The position numbers and the translations under genes are program-made. The notes beneath the pieces are model-generated. The model saw only the letters and a list, made by a program, of their open reading frames with translations. It made no database searches and had not been told where the DNA came from. From positions 424,530-488,529 of the forward strand of contig CAVZJG010000005.1 in the NCBI GenBank assembly GCA_963775575.1: a stretch of 64,000 nt of DNA. The letters run 5' to 3'. Shown one piece after another: positions 15,837 to 24,407 of this stretch (its first letter is position 1; each line of letters opens with the position of its first letter). This stretch comes from Roseiarcus sp963775575 (GTDB taxonomy: Bacteria; Pseudomonadota; Alphaproteobacteria; Rhizobiales; Beijerinckiaceae).

Positions 15837-16071
15837 CACACCCGCAAATCTGTCGCGGATAAGGATGCGATTCAACAAAATTTGCGAACTGTCCTCAACA
15901 TGCGCGGGTATTTTTCGGGGCGCGGGACGGTTCCAGCCGATACGGCTGTCGGATGTCAAGGAACTGATGGGGACAGAACTCAATTCCGCGATCAGTGCGC
16001 CCTATCTCCGAGCCTGTGCTGACGAGCAGCGTCCAGATCCGTCCGGTGGGGGGCGATCGGTTCCGACGATC

Positions 16072-16345
16072 TTACTCGTCGAAGAGGTCCGCGGGCGTTC
16101 CTGTTGCGGCGAGCAGCAACTCGTTGGGGGGCTTTCTTGAAAATCAAGAGCCAATCCGGATCGATATGGCATTCGCTGTAGCCTCGCCATCCGCCTTTGA
16201 GCGGATGTGAGCGGGCCGAGGGCGGGAGGGGCTTGTCTTCGCGTGGGATCGTCAGAATCGTGTCGAGACGGCTGAGGTCATAGCCGCGCCGTTCGACGCG
16301 ACGGAAGTCCTTTTTGAATCGGCCCGAATATCGGACGATCCTCAT
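16072..16345 (-). pseudogene. yafQ: YafQ-family toxin, frameshifted near the C-terminus
   Basis: The first 73 or so residues (MRIVRYSGRFKKDFRRVERR; LPPSARSHPLKGGWRGYSEC; HIDPDWLLIFKK) match YafQ/RelE mRNA interferases. A run of six G at about 16124-16129 (C on the coding strand) appears one base too long. Removing one gives APNELLLAATGTPADLFDE and a stop at 16072, the expected family end. As read, the tail becomes an unrelated 40-residue stretch that removes the C-terminal catalytic region. Confidence 0.78.
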
Positions 16346-16626
16346 GTCTTACGTTTTGTCTTACGTTTTCGACCCAGGCTGGCAAAGAACTCGGCATTGG
16401 TTCCGGCAAAACTCTCTCCGGCCCCAGATTCCAACTCTTCGATCGCCGCACGCGTCAATCGGTTTGGGATGCGCGCCTCGAAGGGCAAGCCGCGTTGCAG
16501 CACAACCTGGCGCAGGAACAGCGTGATTGCCTCGGTCGTGCTGAGGCCGACGCGGCGCAGCACATTTTGCGCCGACTTCTTCAAAGCGGGCTCGACGCGG
16601 GCGGCGACATATCCGGTTTTAGGCAT
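16342..16626 (-). CDS. dinJ: RelB/DinJ-family antitoxin
   Basis: The product is 94 residues from the ATG at 16626. MPKTGYVAARVEPALKKSAQ, NVLRRVGLSTTEAITLFLRQ and VVLQRGLPFEARIPN are the ribbon-helix-helix RelB/DinJ signature. It overlaps the yafQ start by 4 bases. The promoter at 16633-16660 is so close that the mRNA may start at the ATG itself. Confidence 0.88.
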   Translation of the reverse strand: MPKTGYVAARVEPALKKSAQNVLRRVGLSTTEAITLFLRQVVLQRGLPFEARIPNRLTRAAIEELESGAGESFAGTNAEFFASLGRKRKTKRKT

Positions 16627-16630
16627 GGGC

Positions 16631-16660
16631 GCAGTGTAGCACGAATGGGATACACTGCAA
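16631..16660 (-). promoter_or_regulatory. dinJ-yafQ promoter and operator
   Basis: On the minus strand TTGCAG (16660-16655), a 16-base spacer and TACACT (16638-16633) make a promoter. Inverted arms GCAGTGTA (16631-16638) and TACACTGC (16651-16658) overlap both boxes. Only 6 bases separate the -10 box from the antitoxin ATG, so there is no room for a ribosome site. Confidence 0.65.
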
Positions 16661-16865
16661 GGCTCAAAAAAGGAGGACTGACGGTTTGACCGGCAATCCC
16701 CTAAGAGCGCGCTCATCATGAGTTATCGTCAGGCAAGAGCGGCGGCGTCGCGCTGCGCGTTTGCAGGCTCGGAGAGTCTCTGGAAATCATTTGCCGCTCG
16801 GCTTGCCTGGCTCGCTGCCGCGAAGACGGCGCGGTTATCGTCCTTCAGAAAAGCGATCCACACGA

Positions 16866-17237
16866 CTACTCGAAGTCGGCCAAACTGTGCGGCACGTTCG
16901 ATTGCCCGCGAAAGACCTTGAGGCCCTTGGGGGTCGACACGATGTCGCCGTTGACCAGCGTGTCGTCATTGAGCAGCGCATCCATCGGATCGGGAACCGA
17001 ATCTTGATCTTGCGAACAATAGCGCCCTCTTGCCGCCACGCACGCGAGCCAGTCATCGTGACGCTGCCGCGCAACTTTCACGCGGTCCTGCCAATCGACG
17101 CTTTCCGTTGGATCGTCTTTGGCATCCGCATCGAACGCGGGCGTTTCCTCGGCAGCGGGGGAGAGCGAGGGCGTCGCCGCCGGCGCCGTGCCGGAGATCG
17201 TCTGCTGCGCGCAGGCGCCTTCGACAAGCCAAAACAT
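16866..17237 (-). CDS. hypothetical exported protein
   Basis: The product is 123 residues from the ATG at 17237. The first residues (FWLVEGACAQQ) look like the end of a signal peptide. Upstream codons in frame (RAASAIVA) would complete it but offer no ATG, GTG or TTG start. The central ESVDWQDRVKVARQRHDDWL and the C-terminal GDIVSTPKGLKVFRGQSN resemble a small conserved family of unknown function. An internal piece is duplicated at 12226-12465. Confidence 0.6.
   Translation of the reverse strand: MFWLVEGACAQQTISGTAPAATPSLSPAAEETPAFDADAKDDPTESVDWQDRVKVARQRHDDWLACVAARGRYCSQDQDSVPDPMDALLNDDTLVNGDIVSTPKGLKVFRGQSNVPHSLADFE
16950..17195. repeat. direct repeat, right copy (pair with 12226-12465)
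   Basis: About 240 bases, from GTTGACCAGCG to the AGCGAGGGCG region, are about 85-90% alike with 12226-12465 in the same orientation. The two copies bracket vapBC, tacAT, the HEAT gene and dinJ-yafQ. Confidence 0.7.
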
Positions 17238-17337
17238 CGCGACTATCGCGGATGCCGCACGCCAATCGGGAATCGCACGTCTCCCCTATTTCGTTCGCCC
17301 GAATCTCGTCGCGCATTTCAAGCGGGACGCTCGAAGC

Positions 17338-18747
17338 TTACTCACGAACGCGCCCCAGCGATACGGTCACTGTAGCCGCCATGATAGCGGCGAAATAGAC
17401 GCCGACGCCGGGAATTTGCAATGAGAAATCGACGATCGAGTGCAGGCTGGCGAGGATCAGCACGGCAAGTCCCATCACTGGAATGTAGCGGAACCTGTGG
17501 CGAATTCGAATGCCGCGGATGAAGACGCCAACGAGAATCGCATAGCCGATCGCCATGGCGGCGAGGAACGGCAAGCCGAGGCCGAGCCAGCCTTCCAGAA
17601 AGAAATTGTGCGCCCTGTCCCAAAAGCCGAAGATTCCGGCGCAATCGGAGTCGCGGTAGACCGGAAACACATCCTGGAATGCGCCGAATCCCGTGCCGAA
17701 GATCCAATTGTCCTTGATTGCATTGAACGTCGAGGCGAAGGAGCACCAACGCGCGTCCTCGCTTCCCGCCTCCTGCATCCGATACACCGACCGTCCGGCG
17801 AACAGCGCGAACAGGCCGACGATAACGAGAAGGCCCGCGATCAGCGTCGCGTAGCGGCGCCAACTGACGAATTCTTCGTTCGGTTTATCGGCGGTCAGTC
17901 GCCGTGTCGTCATCATGGCGACGGCGGCGACGCAGGCGATGAAAGTCGCCCCGACGGCGCCGCGCGACTGCGTGAGGAAAAGCGCCATCGCGACAATCAG
18001 GCAGGAAAACGCGTAGACCACCACCAGCACATTCTTGTCGCGCCAGCCGATGGCAAAATTGGTCGCCTTCTTGATGAAACTGGCGATGCGGATCTTTCGC
18101 ACTTGGTGGAATTCGAGCCCGAGATTGAGGAGAAGGGCAATTCCGAAGAAGGTTCCCGCCGTGTTGCGGTTGACGAATGTCGCCGTGAGATAGCCGACGT
18201 AGTATTTCTTCGGTTCGAAGAGGAGTTGGTCGGGAAAGAGCAACTCCTGGAGAATGCCGAACGCCGCATAGGCCGCCCCGAAATAGGCGAGAGCCCGCCA
18301 CAGCCACAACGCTTCGTCGTCGCCCTGGAACAAAACCAGCGCGGTTATGAACGCGAGGAACGGCAGCGCCAGCGAAGACAGCGCGTCGAGCGTCATGCCG
18401 GGGGCGACCGAGATGGTTCCGTGCACCGGGCCGAGATTCTCGGCGACCGACTTCCAAGCGCCGTTTGCCAAGTCCGCGCCGGCGAGCGGGGACGCCTGGA
18501 AGGCCGCGTAACCGATGACGCCCGCAAGTACGAGGATCGAGACCGCCTGGATGCGCCCGACCCGCGCCGAGCCGATCGGATGAAAAGTCGAGAGGATCGC
18601 GAGGATGGCGAAGGCGGCCGCGGCCATGTTCGACTGCACCGTCGAGGCGGAGCCGTAACCCAGCACCGTCAGAGCAATGGCGGCGAGGAAGGCTCTCGCG
18701 AGCCATCCCCGAAATCCCAGCTGAGCAATCGCGGGCGCGGGCGTCAT
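17338..18747 (-). CDS. O-antigen ligase / Wzy-type polysaccharide polymerase
   Basis: The product has 469 residues with about ten or more hydrophobic helices. The periplasmic-loop segment with WIFGTGFGAFQDVFPVYRDS and FGFWDRAHNFFLEGWLGLGL is the Wzy_C/O-antigen ligase hallmark (the conserved H-N-x-x-L-E pattern). These inner-membrane enzymes polymerise or ligate undecaprenyl-linked glycan units. The start overlaps the end of the phosphatase gene by 4 bases. The pair is transcribed away from the rest of the cluster. Confidence 0.85.
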   Translation of the reverse strand: MTPAPAIAQLGFRGWLARAFLAAIALTVLGYGSASTVQSNMAAAAFAILAILSTFHPIGSARVGRIQAVSILVLAGVIGYAAFQASPLAGADLANGAWKSVAENLGPVHGTISVAPGMTLDALSSLALPFLAFITALVLFQGDDEALWLWRALAYFGAAYAAFGILQELLFPDQLLFEPKKYYVGYLTATFVNRNTAGTFFGIALLLNLGLEFHQVRKIRIASFIKKATNFAIGWRDKNVLVVVYAFSCLIVAMALFLTQSRGAVGATFIACVAAVAMMTTRRLTADKPNEEFVSWRRYATLIAGLLVIVGLFALFAGRSVYRMQEAGSEDARWCSFASTFNAIKDNWIFGTGFGAFQDVFPVYRDSDCAGIFGFWDRAHNFFLEGWLGLGLPFLAAMAIGYAILVGVFIRGIRIRHRFRYIPVMGLAVLILASLHSIVDFSLQIPGVGVYFAAIMAATVTVSLGRVRE

Positions 18748-19502
18748 TTTGGCGCTGTCTCCAGGGCGGTGACGCCCTCGGCGTCGATGCGAAGGACGGT
18801 TAGGCGATTGGTCATGTAGGCGCCCGTGTCGATATTGATTCTGTTAGCGAGAAAGTCGACGCTTGTGACAGGATTATGCCCGTGGACAACGATGAATCCG
18901 AATTTTCCCGTAAAATTCAAGAAGTCATCGCGGATGCCGGCAAGGTCTTCCATCGACTGCCGCTCGATCGCGACGCCGGGTCTGAGCCCCGCATGGACGA
19001 AGCAATAGCCGCCAGCCGTGTACACGCTCCTCAATGATGAAAGGAAACGCAGGTGCTGAACGGGAACCTTCTCGGCGAGATCGCGCGGCAGGACGTCGCC
19101 TTTCTTCAACAGGCCGCGGGCGTCGACGCCGTAGGAAAGGATCGTTTCGAGCCCTCCCAGGCGGCGCCAGTCGTCAAAAGGAATCTCGCCGCGTAAGAAA
19201 GACTCCATCATGATCTCGTGATTGCCTCTCAACGCAATGACGCGCGCTCTCGTCGAGCGAGCGACAAGAAGATCGATCACCCCTTTGGAATCGGGGCCGC
19301 GATCGACGTAGTCGCCGACATAGATTTCCAACGCCCGATCGGCGGCGCGTCGCTCGGCGACGTCGCGGTCGATGAGAGCGTGCGCCCGCTTAAGGCAGTC
19401 GGAGCGTCCGTGAATATCGCCAATAGCATAGAGAAGCTTGCCCTCTGGGCCGGGTGGGTAGCGAACCTCGCGGTGAAGGAGGGGCCTAAGCCAAGCAAAC
19501 AT
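18744..19502 (-). CDS. metallophosphoesterase (PPP-type serine/threonine phosphatase-like)
   Basis: The product is 252 residues from the ATG at 19502, with GAGAGA a few bases upstream. Metal-binding motifs GDIHGRSD, GDYVDRGPDSKG and RGNHEIMM occur in order, followed by FVHAGLRPGV and VVHGHNPV. Such enzymes dephosphorylate proteins or diadenosine nucleotides. Next to a polymerase and a Wzc kinase system it could counter tyrosine or serine phosphorylation. That role is inference. Confidence 0.85.
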   Translation of the reverse strand: MFAWLRPLLHREVRYPPGPEGKLLYAIGDIHGRSDCLKRAHALIDRDVAERRAADRALEIYVGDYVDRGPDSKGVIDLLVARSTRARVIALRGNHEIMMESFLRGEIPFDDWRRLGGLETILSYGVDARGLLKKGDVLPRDLAEKVPVQHLRFLSSLRSVYTAGGYCFVHAGLRPGVAIERQSMEDLAGIRDDFLNFTGKFGFIVVHGHNPVTSVDFLANRINIDTGAYMTNRLTVLRIDAEGVTALETAPK

Positions 19503-19865
19503 GGAATCTCTCTTGCGCGCGGACATCACGCTCGCGCGCGGACGTCACAGCCACGCCGGCGACAAAGAAAATCCCCATCCCCGCGCCGCCGCGCGCGTTG
19601 CGCCCATTCCATCCGTATCTCTCGCCTGGCGAGGCGGCCAGTTCGCTCTCGTCGCGCGTCTGAAACTAAGCATCATGACGCGTCGAGGAAAAAAACGGAC
19701 CGGCCCCCTCCAGCAAGTCGGTACAGATAATTTGCGGCTCCGGCAATCGGAAATCGAATCCTGTCTTTCAGGCGCAAGGCCGGTTGCGTCTCGTTTAACC
19801 ACGAATTCACGCAGTTGTTGCGTGCTGGTAAACAGACTGTTAACGACCGGCGTCATGTTGTAAGA
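19503..19865. other. divergent intergenic region
   Basis: This region separates the leftward phosphatase/polymerase pair from the rightward main exopolysaccharide cluster. It must hold both promoters. The stretch from about 19795 is AT-richer (GTTTAACC, GGTAAACAGACTGTTAACGA), but I could not assign -35/-10 boxes with confidence. Open frames here look non-coding. Confidence 0.4.
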
Positions 19866-21341
19866 ATGGTGCGGTCTTGGGTTTGGGGGGGGATAGTGCA
19901 TATTGCTCGCCACTCGTCTTACAAGGCGCGCGCGGCCCGCCACGAATTCAGCTTGTCGTATCGGGCGCTGCCGCCGATCGCCGCGGCGATTGACGTGGGG
20001 CTGGTTCTGCTCGCCAGCGTCGCAGGACGGATCGGCTACGAGTATTACACGACGAACGAATTTCCCTCGCTCGACGGAGCGCCCGCCATCGGTTTGATCG
20101 TCGGAACTTTTTTCGTGCTGTCGGCGCGCATGGCAGGGCTCTACGAACTTCAGGCTTTGTTGGCGCCAATTCGAAATGTGGCCCGAGTCGCAGCGGTGTT
20201 GGCGATCAGCCTGCTCGCCGCAATCTGCATTCTGTTCCTGCTCAAGGTCGGAGCGGATTATTCGCGCGGCGCGATGATTGTTTTTTCGGCGCTTGCGTTT
20301 GTCTCGGCGCCGGTTGGCCGCCTTCTTCTCGGCACCGCGTCACGCAGTGGAATCCGTCGCGGCGCGATCAAAGGTCGGCGCGTGGTGACGCTCGGCGACG
20401 CCGGCGAAATCGAGCGGCTCGGCCAATCCGACTTCTTGCATTTCGGCATCGACGAGATCGCGCGCTTCGCTGTGACGGGCGCCTCGAGCCATGGCGGGTT
20501 GGACGAAAGGGACCGCACCCGGATCGCCCAAGCGATCGAAGCCTCGCGGCAACTCCAGGCCCGGGAGTTCGCACTAATTATGCCGTGGAGCCGCGACCGG
20601 GAGATTTCGGAGGTCTGCGGCCTTCTGCGTGTTTCTCCGTTGCCCGTTCGGCTGTATCCGGACCAGAAGATTCGCAACGTTCTTCGCCAGCAGAGGGAAC
20701 ACGGCTTCAGCCAGCATTTCTCGGTGATGATCCAGCGCGCGCCGCTGAGCGCAGGGGAGCGCGCCATCAAGCGCGCGCTGGATATCGCCATTGCGATTAC
20801 GGCGCTGTTCGTTTTGGCGCCGCTTCTGCTCCTGACTTCGCTTGTCATCAAGCTCGACAGTCCGGGGCCGGTTATTTTCCGCCAGCGGCGTTGCGGTTTC
20901 GACAATCGGGAATTCGTCATCCTCAAGTTCCGGACGATGACGGTGCTGGAAGACGATGGTCCGATCCTTCAGGCCAAGCGCGACGACGAGCGCGTGACGC
21001 GCATCGGTAGAATCCTGCGGCGAACGAGCATCGATGAACTGCCCCAGCTCATCAATGTCATTCGCGGCGACATGTCTCTGGTGGGGCCGAGGCCCCATGC
21101 GATCGCCCATGACGATGAGTTTAAGGCGCGCATCAACAATTACGCCCTGCGGCATCACGTGAAGCCGGGGGTGACCGGCGCCGCGCAGGTCATGGGTCTG
21201 CGCGGCGAGACGCCGCGCCTGTCGCGAATGGAGCAGCGCCTCGAGAGGGACCTCTGGTACATCGACAATTGGTCGTTGACGCTCGATCTGAAGATCATGG
21301 CGATGACGTGCTTGGCGCTGCTTCGCCTTGACGCCTATTGA
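19866..21341 (+). CDS. polyprenyl-phosphate sugar phosphotransferase (initiating glycosyltransferase)
   Basis: The product is 491 residues from the ATG at 19866. A GTG at 19896 after a G-rich stretch is an alternative start. Four to five N-terminal transmembrane helices and a central CoA-binding-like domain precede the catalytic domain. The latter shows IKRALDIAIAITALFVLAPL, GPVIFRQRRCGFDNREFVIL, KFRTM, RILRRTSIDELPQLINVIRG and DMSLVGPRP. This is the WcaJ/ExoY/PssA class that puts the first hexose-1-phosphate on undecaprenyl phosphate. Confidence 0.92.
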   Translation: MVRSWVWGGIVHIARHSSYKARAARHEFSLSYRALPPIAAAIDVGLVLLASVAGRIGYEYYTTNEFPSLDGAPAIGLIVGTFFVLSARMAGLYELQALLAPIRNVARVAAVLAISLLAAICILFLLKVGADYSRGAMIVFSALAFVSAPVGRLLLGTASRSGIRRGAIKGRRVVTLGDAGEIERLGQSDFLHFGIDEIARFAVTGASSHGGLDERDRTRIAQAIEASRQLQAREFALIMPWSRDREISEVCGLLRVSPLPVRLYPDQKIRNVLRQQREHGFSQHFSVMIQRAPLSAGERAIKRALDIAIAITALFVLAPLLLLTSLVIKLDSPGPVIFRQRRCGFDNREFVILKFRTMTVLEDDGPILQAKRDDERVTRIGRILRRTSIDELPQLINVIRGDMSLVGPRPHAIAHDDEFKARINNYALRHHVKPGVTGAAQVMGLRGETPRLSRMEQRLERDLWYIDNWSLTLDLKIMAMTCLALLRLDAY

Positions 21342-21458
21342 AACCGATTTTGGGAAATGAGCGGATCGCGTTCGTCCGATTGGGTTCGACCGGCTGTTGT
21401 CAATGCCGCAGAGGGAAACTGTGGGTTCTCCCCAACCCGCTGCGTTGGAGCGCAGTTT

Positions 21459-21707
21459 CTATCGGATCCGATTCGGACCCAATGCGAAGCGGCGAGGCGA
21501 TCGGCTCTGCGATATAAGGCCGCAGAAATAGCCGAACTCAAATATCGTTGCGGACAGCAGAGCCCACGCCGTTGCCTGTAAGAGGCCAAGATGTAGCGAT
21601 CCGATGAAATAGGCAGGAATGATCAAGAACGACGTCCCCAGCAAGCCGTAGACGTTGAAAGCCAGTCCTAGGATAAAGCCTGCCGAAAGGAGAGCGATGA
21701 GCGTCAT
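21459..21707 (-). CDS. small membrane protein, hypothetical
   Basis: The product is 82 residues from the ATG at 21707. Three hydrophobic segments (LIALLSAGFILGLAFNVYGL, TSFLIIPAYFIGSLHLGLL, ATAWALLSATIFEFGYFCGL) are followed by a basic tail. The composition is convincingly membrane-like, unlike shadow frames nearby. It lies antisense between the initiating transferase and wza. Function is unknown. Confidence 0.55.
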   Translation of the reverse strand: MTLIALLSAGFILGLAFNVYGLLGTSFLIIPAYFIGSLHLGLLQATAWALLSATIFEFGYFCGLISQSRSPRRFALGPNRIR

Positions 21708-22112
21708 TCGAGCGCCCCAAGCAAACGTAACTGCCCGGCCCGTGTATCGCCGTAGCGTTAACAACTATCAATGAAAGGTTAATAATATGTTGCGGCGGTT
21801 GATTTTGCGCGGAAATCGACAATTGAATAGTTCGAAACAGGTGGGTTTGAATCGTTCGCAACCCGCGTTTCGTGGTGGCGCGGCTTGGCCACGGAGCGTT
21901 TTGTGTCCCCGTGTTGCACGGCGGCAACAGCGCTGCAAATCATTGAATGTATTAGAATGTCTCTGTTCTCGGCTGGTTGGGCCGAACCAAATCAGGCGAA
22001 AGCGCAGAAACGAACCCAGGCGCCGAAATCTCGGGCAATTGTGAACTTTCTTGTTGCCGCGGAATGGGCTAAGGATTTCTTAACGCGTGCTGCGATCGGC
22101 TCGGGGGAATTG
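21708..22112. other. AT-rich upstream region of wza
   Basis: About 400 bases without a credible gene. The region is AT-richer than the flanks (for example GGTTAATAATATG near 21780). It probably carries the wza-wzc promoter and its regulatory sites. No promoter was assigned. Confidence 0.4.
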
Positions 22113-23366
22113 ATGAGGCACGATTTGGGGCGCCTTACGGCGCTAGGTGTCGCGCTCTTGGCCTTGGCCGGGTGTTCGATGATTCCCGATAGCGGCCCGT
22201 CCAGGCGCACGGTCGAATCAGAAGCCGCCGTGACGTTGAACGCCCCGTCGGCGGGCTCGATCCTCGACTACGTGCTCGTCGATTTGAATCGCGTCGTTTT
22301 GCCGTTGATCGAGGATGCCGGTCCGGGTTCGCTGTTCCGCGCGTTTGGCGCAGGGCATGGCCCCGCGCCGGAAATCAAGGTCGGCGTCGGCGACACGATT
22401 CAGGTCACCTTGTTTGAGGCGCAATCGGGCGGTCTGTTCATTCCCGTTGACGCGGGCAGCCGGCCCGGCAACTTCGTGTCGCTGCCCAATCAGACCGTTG
22501 ACTCCAAGGGCTACATCACGGTTCCCTATGCGGGGCAGATACGCGCGTTGAATCGCGGAACCCCTGCCATTCAGCAGGACATCATCGACAAATTGAAGGA
22601 TCGCGCGATCGAACCGCAGGCGGTCGTTTCCATCGTCACCCAGTCGTCGACGCAAGTCACGGTGATCGGCGAGGTCAACACTCCCGGCAAGATTTCGATC
22701 AATGCGGCGGGCGATCGCGTGCTCGATGCAATTTCTCGCGCGGGGGGCATACGCGATCCCGGCTATGAGGAATTCGTCACCTTGCAGCGCCACGGGTTGA
22801 AGGGGACCGTCTATTTCATCAATTTGGTGAAGGACCCGCGTGAGAACGTGTACGTCGAACCGGGCGACACGCTGTACGTCTACCAATATCAGCGCGCGTT
22901 CATGGCCTTCGGCGCAACCGGCAATAGCGGCCAGTTCAAATTCCTGCAGGAGAACGTGACGCTCAGCGACGCCGTGGGCAAAGCGGGCGGCTTGCTCGAC
23001 AGCCGCGCCGAGCCGGGCCAGGTTTTCGTCTACCGGATCGAGCAGCGGTCGACGCTGGAAAAGATGGGCGCCGACGTGTCGAATTTCCCTGGCGATCGCC
23101 AGGACATCCCGACGATCTTCCGCGTCAATTTCCGCGATCCGTCGGGCTTCTTCGCGGCGCGGCGCTTCCCGATGCGGGATAACGACATCGTCTATGTCGA
23201 TAATGCCGATCAGGTCGAGATCACCAAGTTCCTCAACATGCTCACAACGGTCACGGGCGCGGCGTCGACGGTCGCCGGCGACGCCGCGAGCACGAAGGGC
23301 TCGGTCCTTTATTTGGAGAATCAGTGTGCGAAGATGAGCGGCTTCCTAAATTGCTCGACACGATGA
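22113..23366 (+). CDS. wza: outer-membrane polysaccharide export lipoprotein (Wza family)
   Basis: The product is 417 residues from the ATG at 22113, with CGGGGGA upstream. A lipoprotein signal ends LALAGC (Cys 21). The polysaccharide export domain (KVGVGDTIQVTLFEAQSGGL) and SLBB-type domains (VTVIGEVNTPGKISINAAGD, GDRVLDAISRAGGI; VTLSDAVGKAGGLLDSRAEP) follow. Wza-type octamers form the outer-membrane exit channel for the polymer. It stands at the head of the rightward export block. Confidence 0.93.
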   Translation: MRHDLGRLTALGVALLALAGCSMIPDSGPSRRTVESEAAVTLNAPSAGSILDYVLVDLNRVVLPLIEDAGPGSLFRAFGAGHGPAPEIKVGVGDTIQVTLFEAQSGGLFIPVDAGSRPGNFVSLPNQTVDSKGYITVPYAGQIRALNRGTPAIQQDIIDKLKDRAIEPQAVVSIVTQSSTQVTVIGEVNTPGKISINAAGDRVLDAISRAGGIRDPGYEEFVTLQRHGLKGTVYFINLVKDPRENVYVEPGDTLYVYQYQRAFMAFGATGNSGQFKFLQENVTLSDAVGKAGGLLDSRAEPGQVFVYRIEQRSTLEKMGADVSNFPGDRQDIPTIFRVNFRDPSGFFAARRFPMRDNDIVYVDNADQVEITKFLNMLTTVTGAASTVAGDAASTKGSVLYLENQCAKMSGFLNCSTR

Positions 23367-23633
23367 AGGGAGCGATGAATTTGGCCCTGGGATGAGCGGT
23401 TTCCGTCGATCGCGCGAGATGGGCGCGCAGGGGAATGCTCATGACGAAGTGCGCCGAGCTTGGGTGGCGGAGGTGGGTCTTGAGGGTTCCTATCGAGCTT
23501 TGTCTGCGCCGAGCATGGCTTGCCTTAGTTCGGTTCGAAAGTTTACCGTGATGGCGAAACCTTTCGTGGAAATGTTGCGCAGGCGTGTTAGTTAAAGTAG
23601 AGTGAAAATGCGTTTTGTAAGTGGGAGGCGATC
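23367..23633. other. intergenic region after wza
   Basis: This stretch contains a weak 67-codon frame (23392-23595) without recognisable features, which I leave out. The AT-rich segment at 23585-23615 lies just upstream of the next gene and may be its promoter region. Confidence 0.35.
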
Positions 23634-24317
23634 ATGGCGCCGCGCAGTTCGATGAAACTTCCCGTAATGGCGGCGATCTCTGCGCTCGCCTTGATATTGG
23701 CGAGCCCCATCAATGTCAGCGCGCAGACTGCAGGCGGAGCCGCGCACGTCCCCTCGTTCACGAAACTTCCAGATTCGGTGATTGCGAAATTCAAGGCCGA
23801 TCCGCAAGGCCTGTTGACGACCTACGCCTCTGCGGGACTTCCGTTGTCGACTGAGGTTCGCAGCCTTGTCCTGACCGACCCGAGCTTGGTAGCCACTCTC
23901 ATCGATGTAGCAAAGAGCGCCAACGATGCGCAGAAGTCGGCCATCGGCGCCGGCCTGGCCGAAGCCGCGCGCATATTGGCCGCCACCAATCCGCAGCTTG
24001 CGGCGCAGATTCAGTTGGCTGTCGCGCAGTCTGGTTTAGGGTCCCTGATCACGGCCTTCATCGCCGGATCGAATGCGACTGAGACCGCTGCGATAGGCGG
24101 CGGCGGCGGTGGTGGTGGGGGCGAAGGCGGCGGCGGAGGCACGGGTGGTCCCACGGGCGGCGTCGGCAGTTCCGGCGGGTCGAACGGCGGCTCCAATCCG
24201 GGCGGCGGTTCGTTCGGCACCGCCAATGGGGCTTCCGCGTTCGGGACGATCGGCAGCGGGGCGTCCGGTGGCGGTTTGACGAACCCATCGGTGAGCTCGT
24301 CGAGATCGTCGATATAA
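23634..24317 (+). CDS. secreted protein with Gly-rich C-terminal region
   Basis: The product has 227 residues. It has a Sec signal (VMAAISALALILASPINVSA), then a helical domain of about 115 residues (FTKLPDSVIAKFKADPQGLL; GLAEAARILAATNPQLAAQI), then about 70 residues of Gly/Ser repeats. I do not recognise a named family. Its place between wza and wzc on the same strand suggests an export or surface-attachment role for the polymer. The low-complexity tail could be surface-exposed. Confidence 0.8.
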   Translation: MAPRSSMKLPVMAAISALALILASPINVSAQTAGGAAHVPSFTKLPDSVIAKFKADPQGLLTTYASAGLPLSTEVRSLVLTDPSLVATLIDVAKSANDAQKSAIGAGLAEAARILAATNPQLAAQIQLAVAQSGLGSLITAFIAGSNATETAAIGGGGGGGGGEGGGGGTGGPTGGVGSSGGSNGGSNPGGGSFGTANGASAFGTIGSGASGGGLTNPSVSSSRSSI

Positions 24318-24407
24318 AGTCCGCCGGTTCATGCGGCCAGTCTTGGATGTGTGGGGACGCGGGGCGCTTCCGATCCCAGTCAAGTGTGGCGACTTGGGAA
24401 GTCAGGA

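Noticed and set aside
21745..21760. second ops-like sequence upstream of wza (CGCCGTAGCGTT)
   Set aside because: Two mismatches fall in the ops core GGCGGTAG, including the G-rich part needed for recognition. It is not strong enough to claim.
21835..21870. GGGTTTGAATCGTTCGCAACCC resembling a tRNA T-arm
   Set aside because: No acceptor, D or anticodon arms can be drawn around it.
23392..23595. 67-codon open frame after wza
   Set aside because: There is no ribosome site, family resemblance or consistent codon bias, so it is left as intergenic.
24100..24290. tandem-repeat or CRISPR-like look
   Set aside because: It is Gly/Ser codon repetition inside the coding frame of the secreted protein. 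There are no regular spacers.
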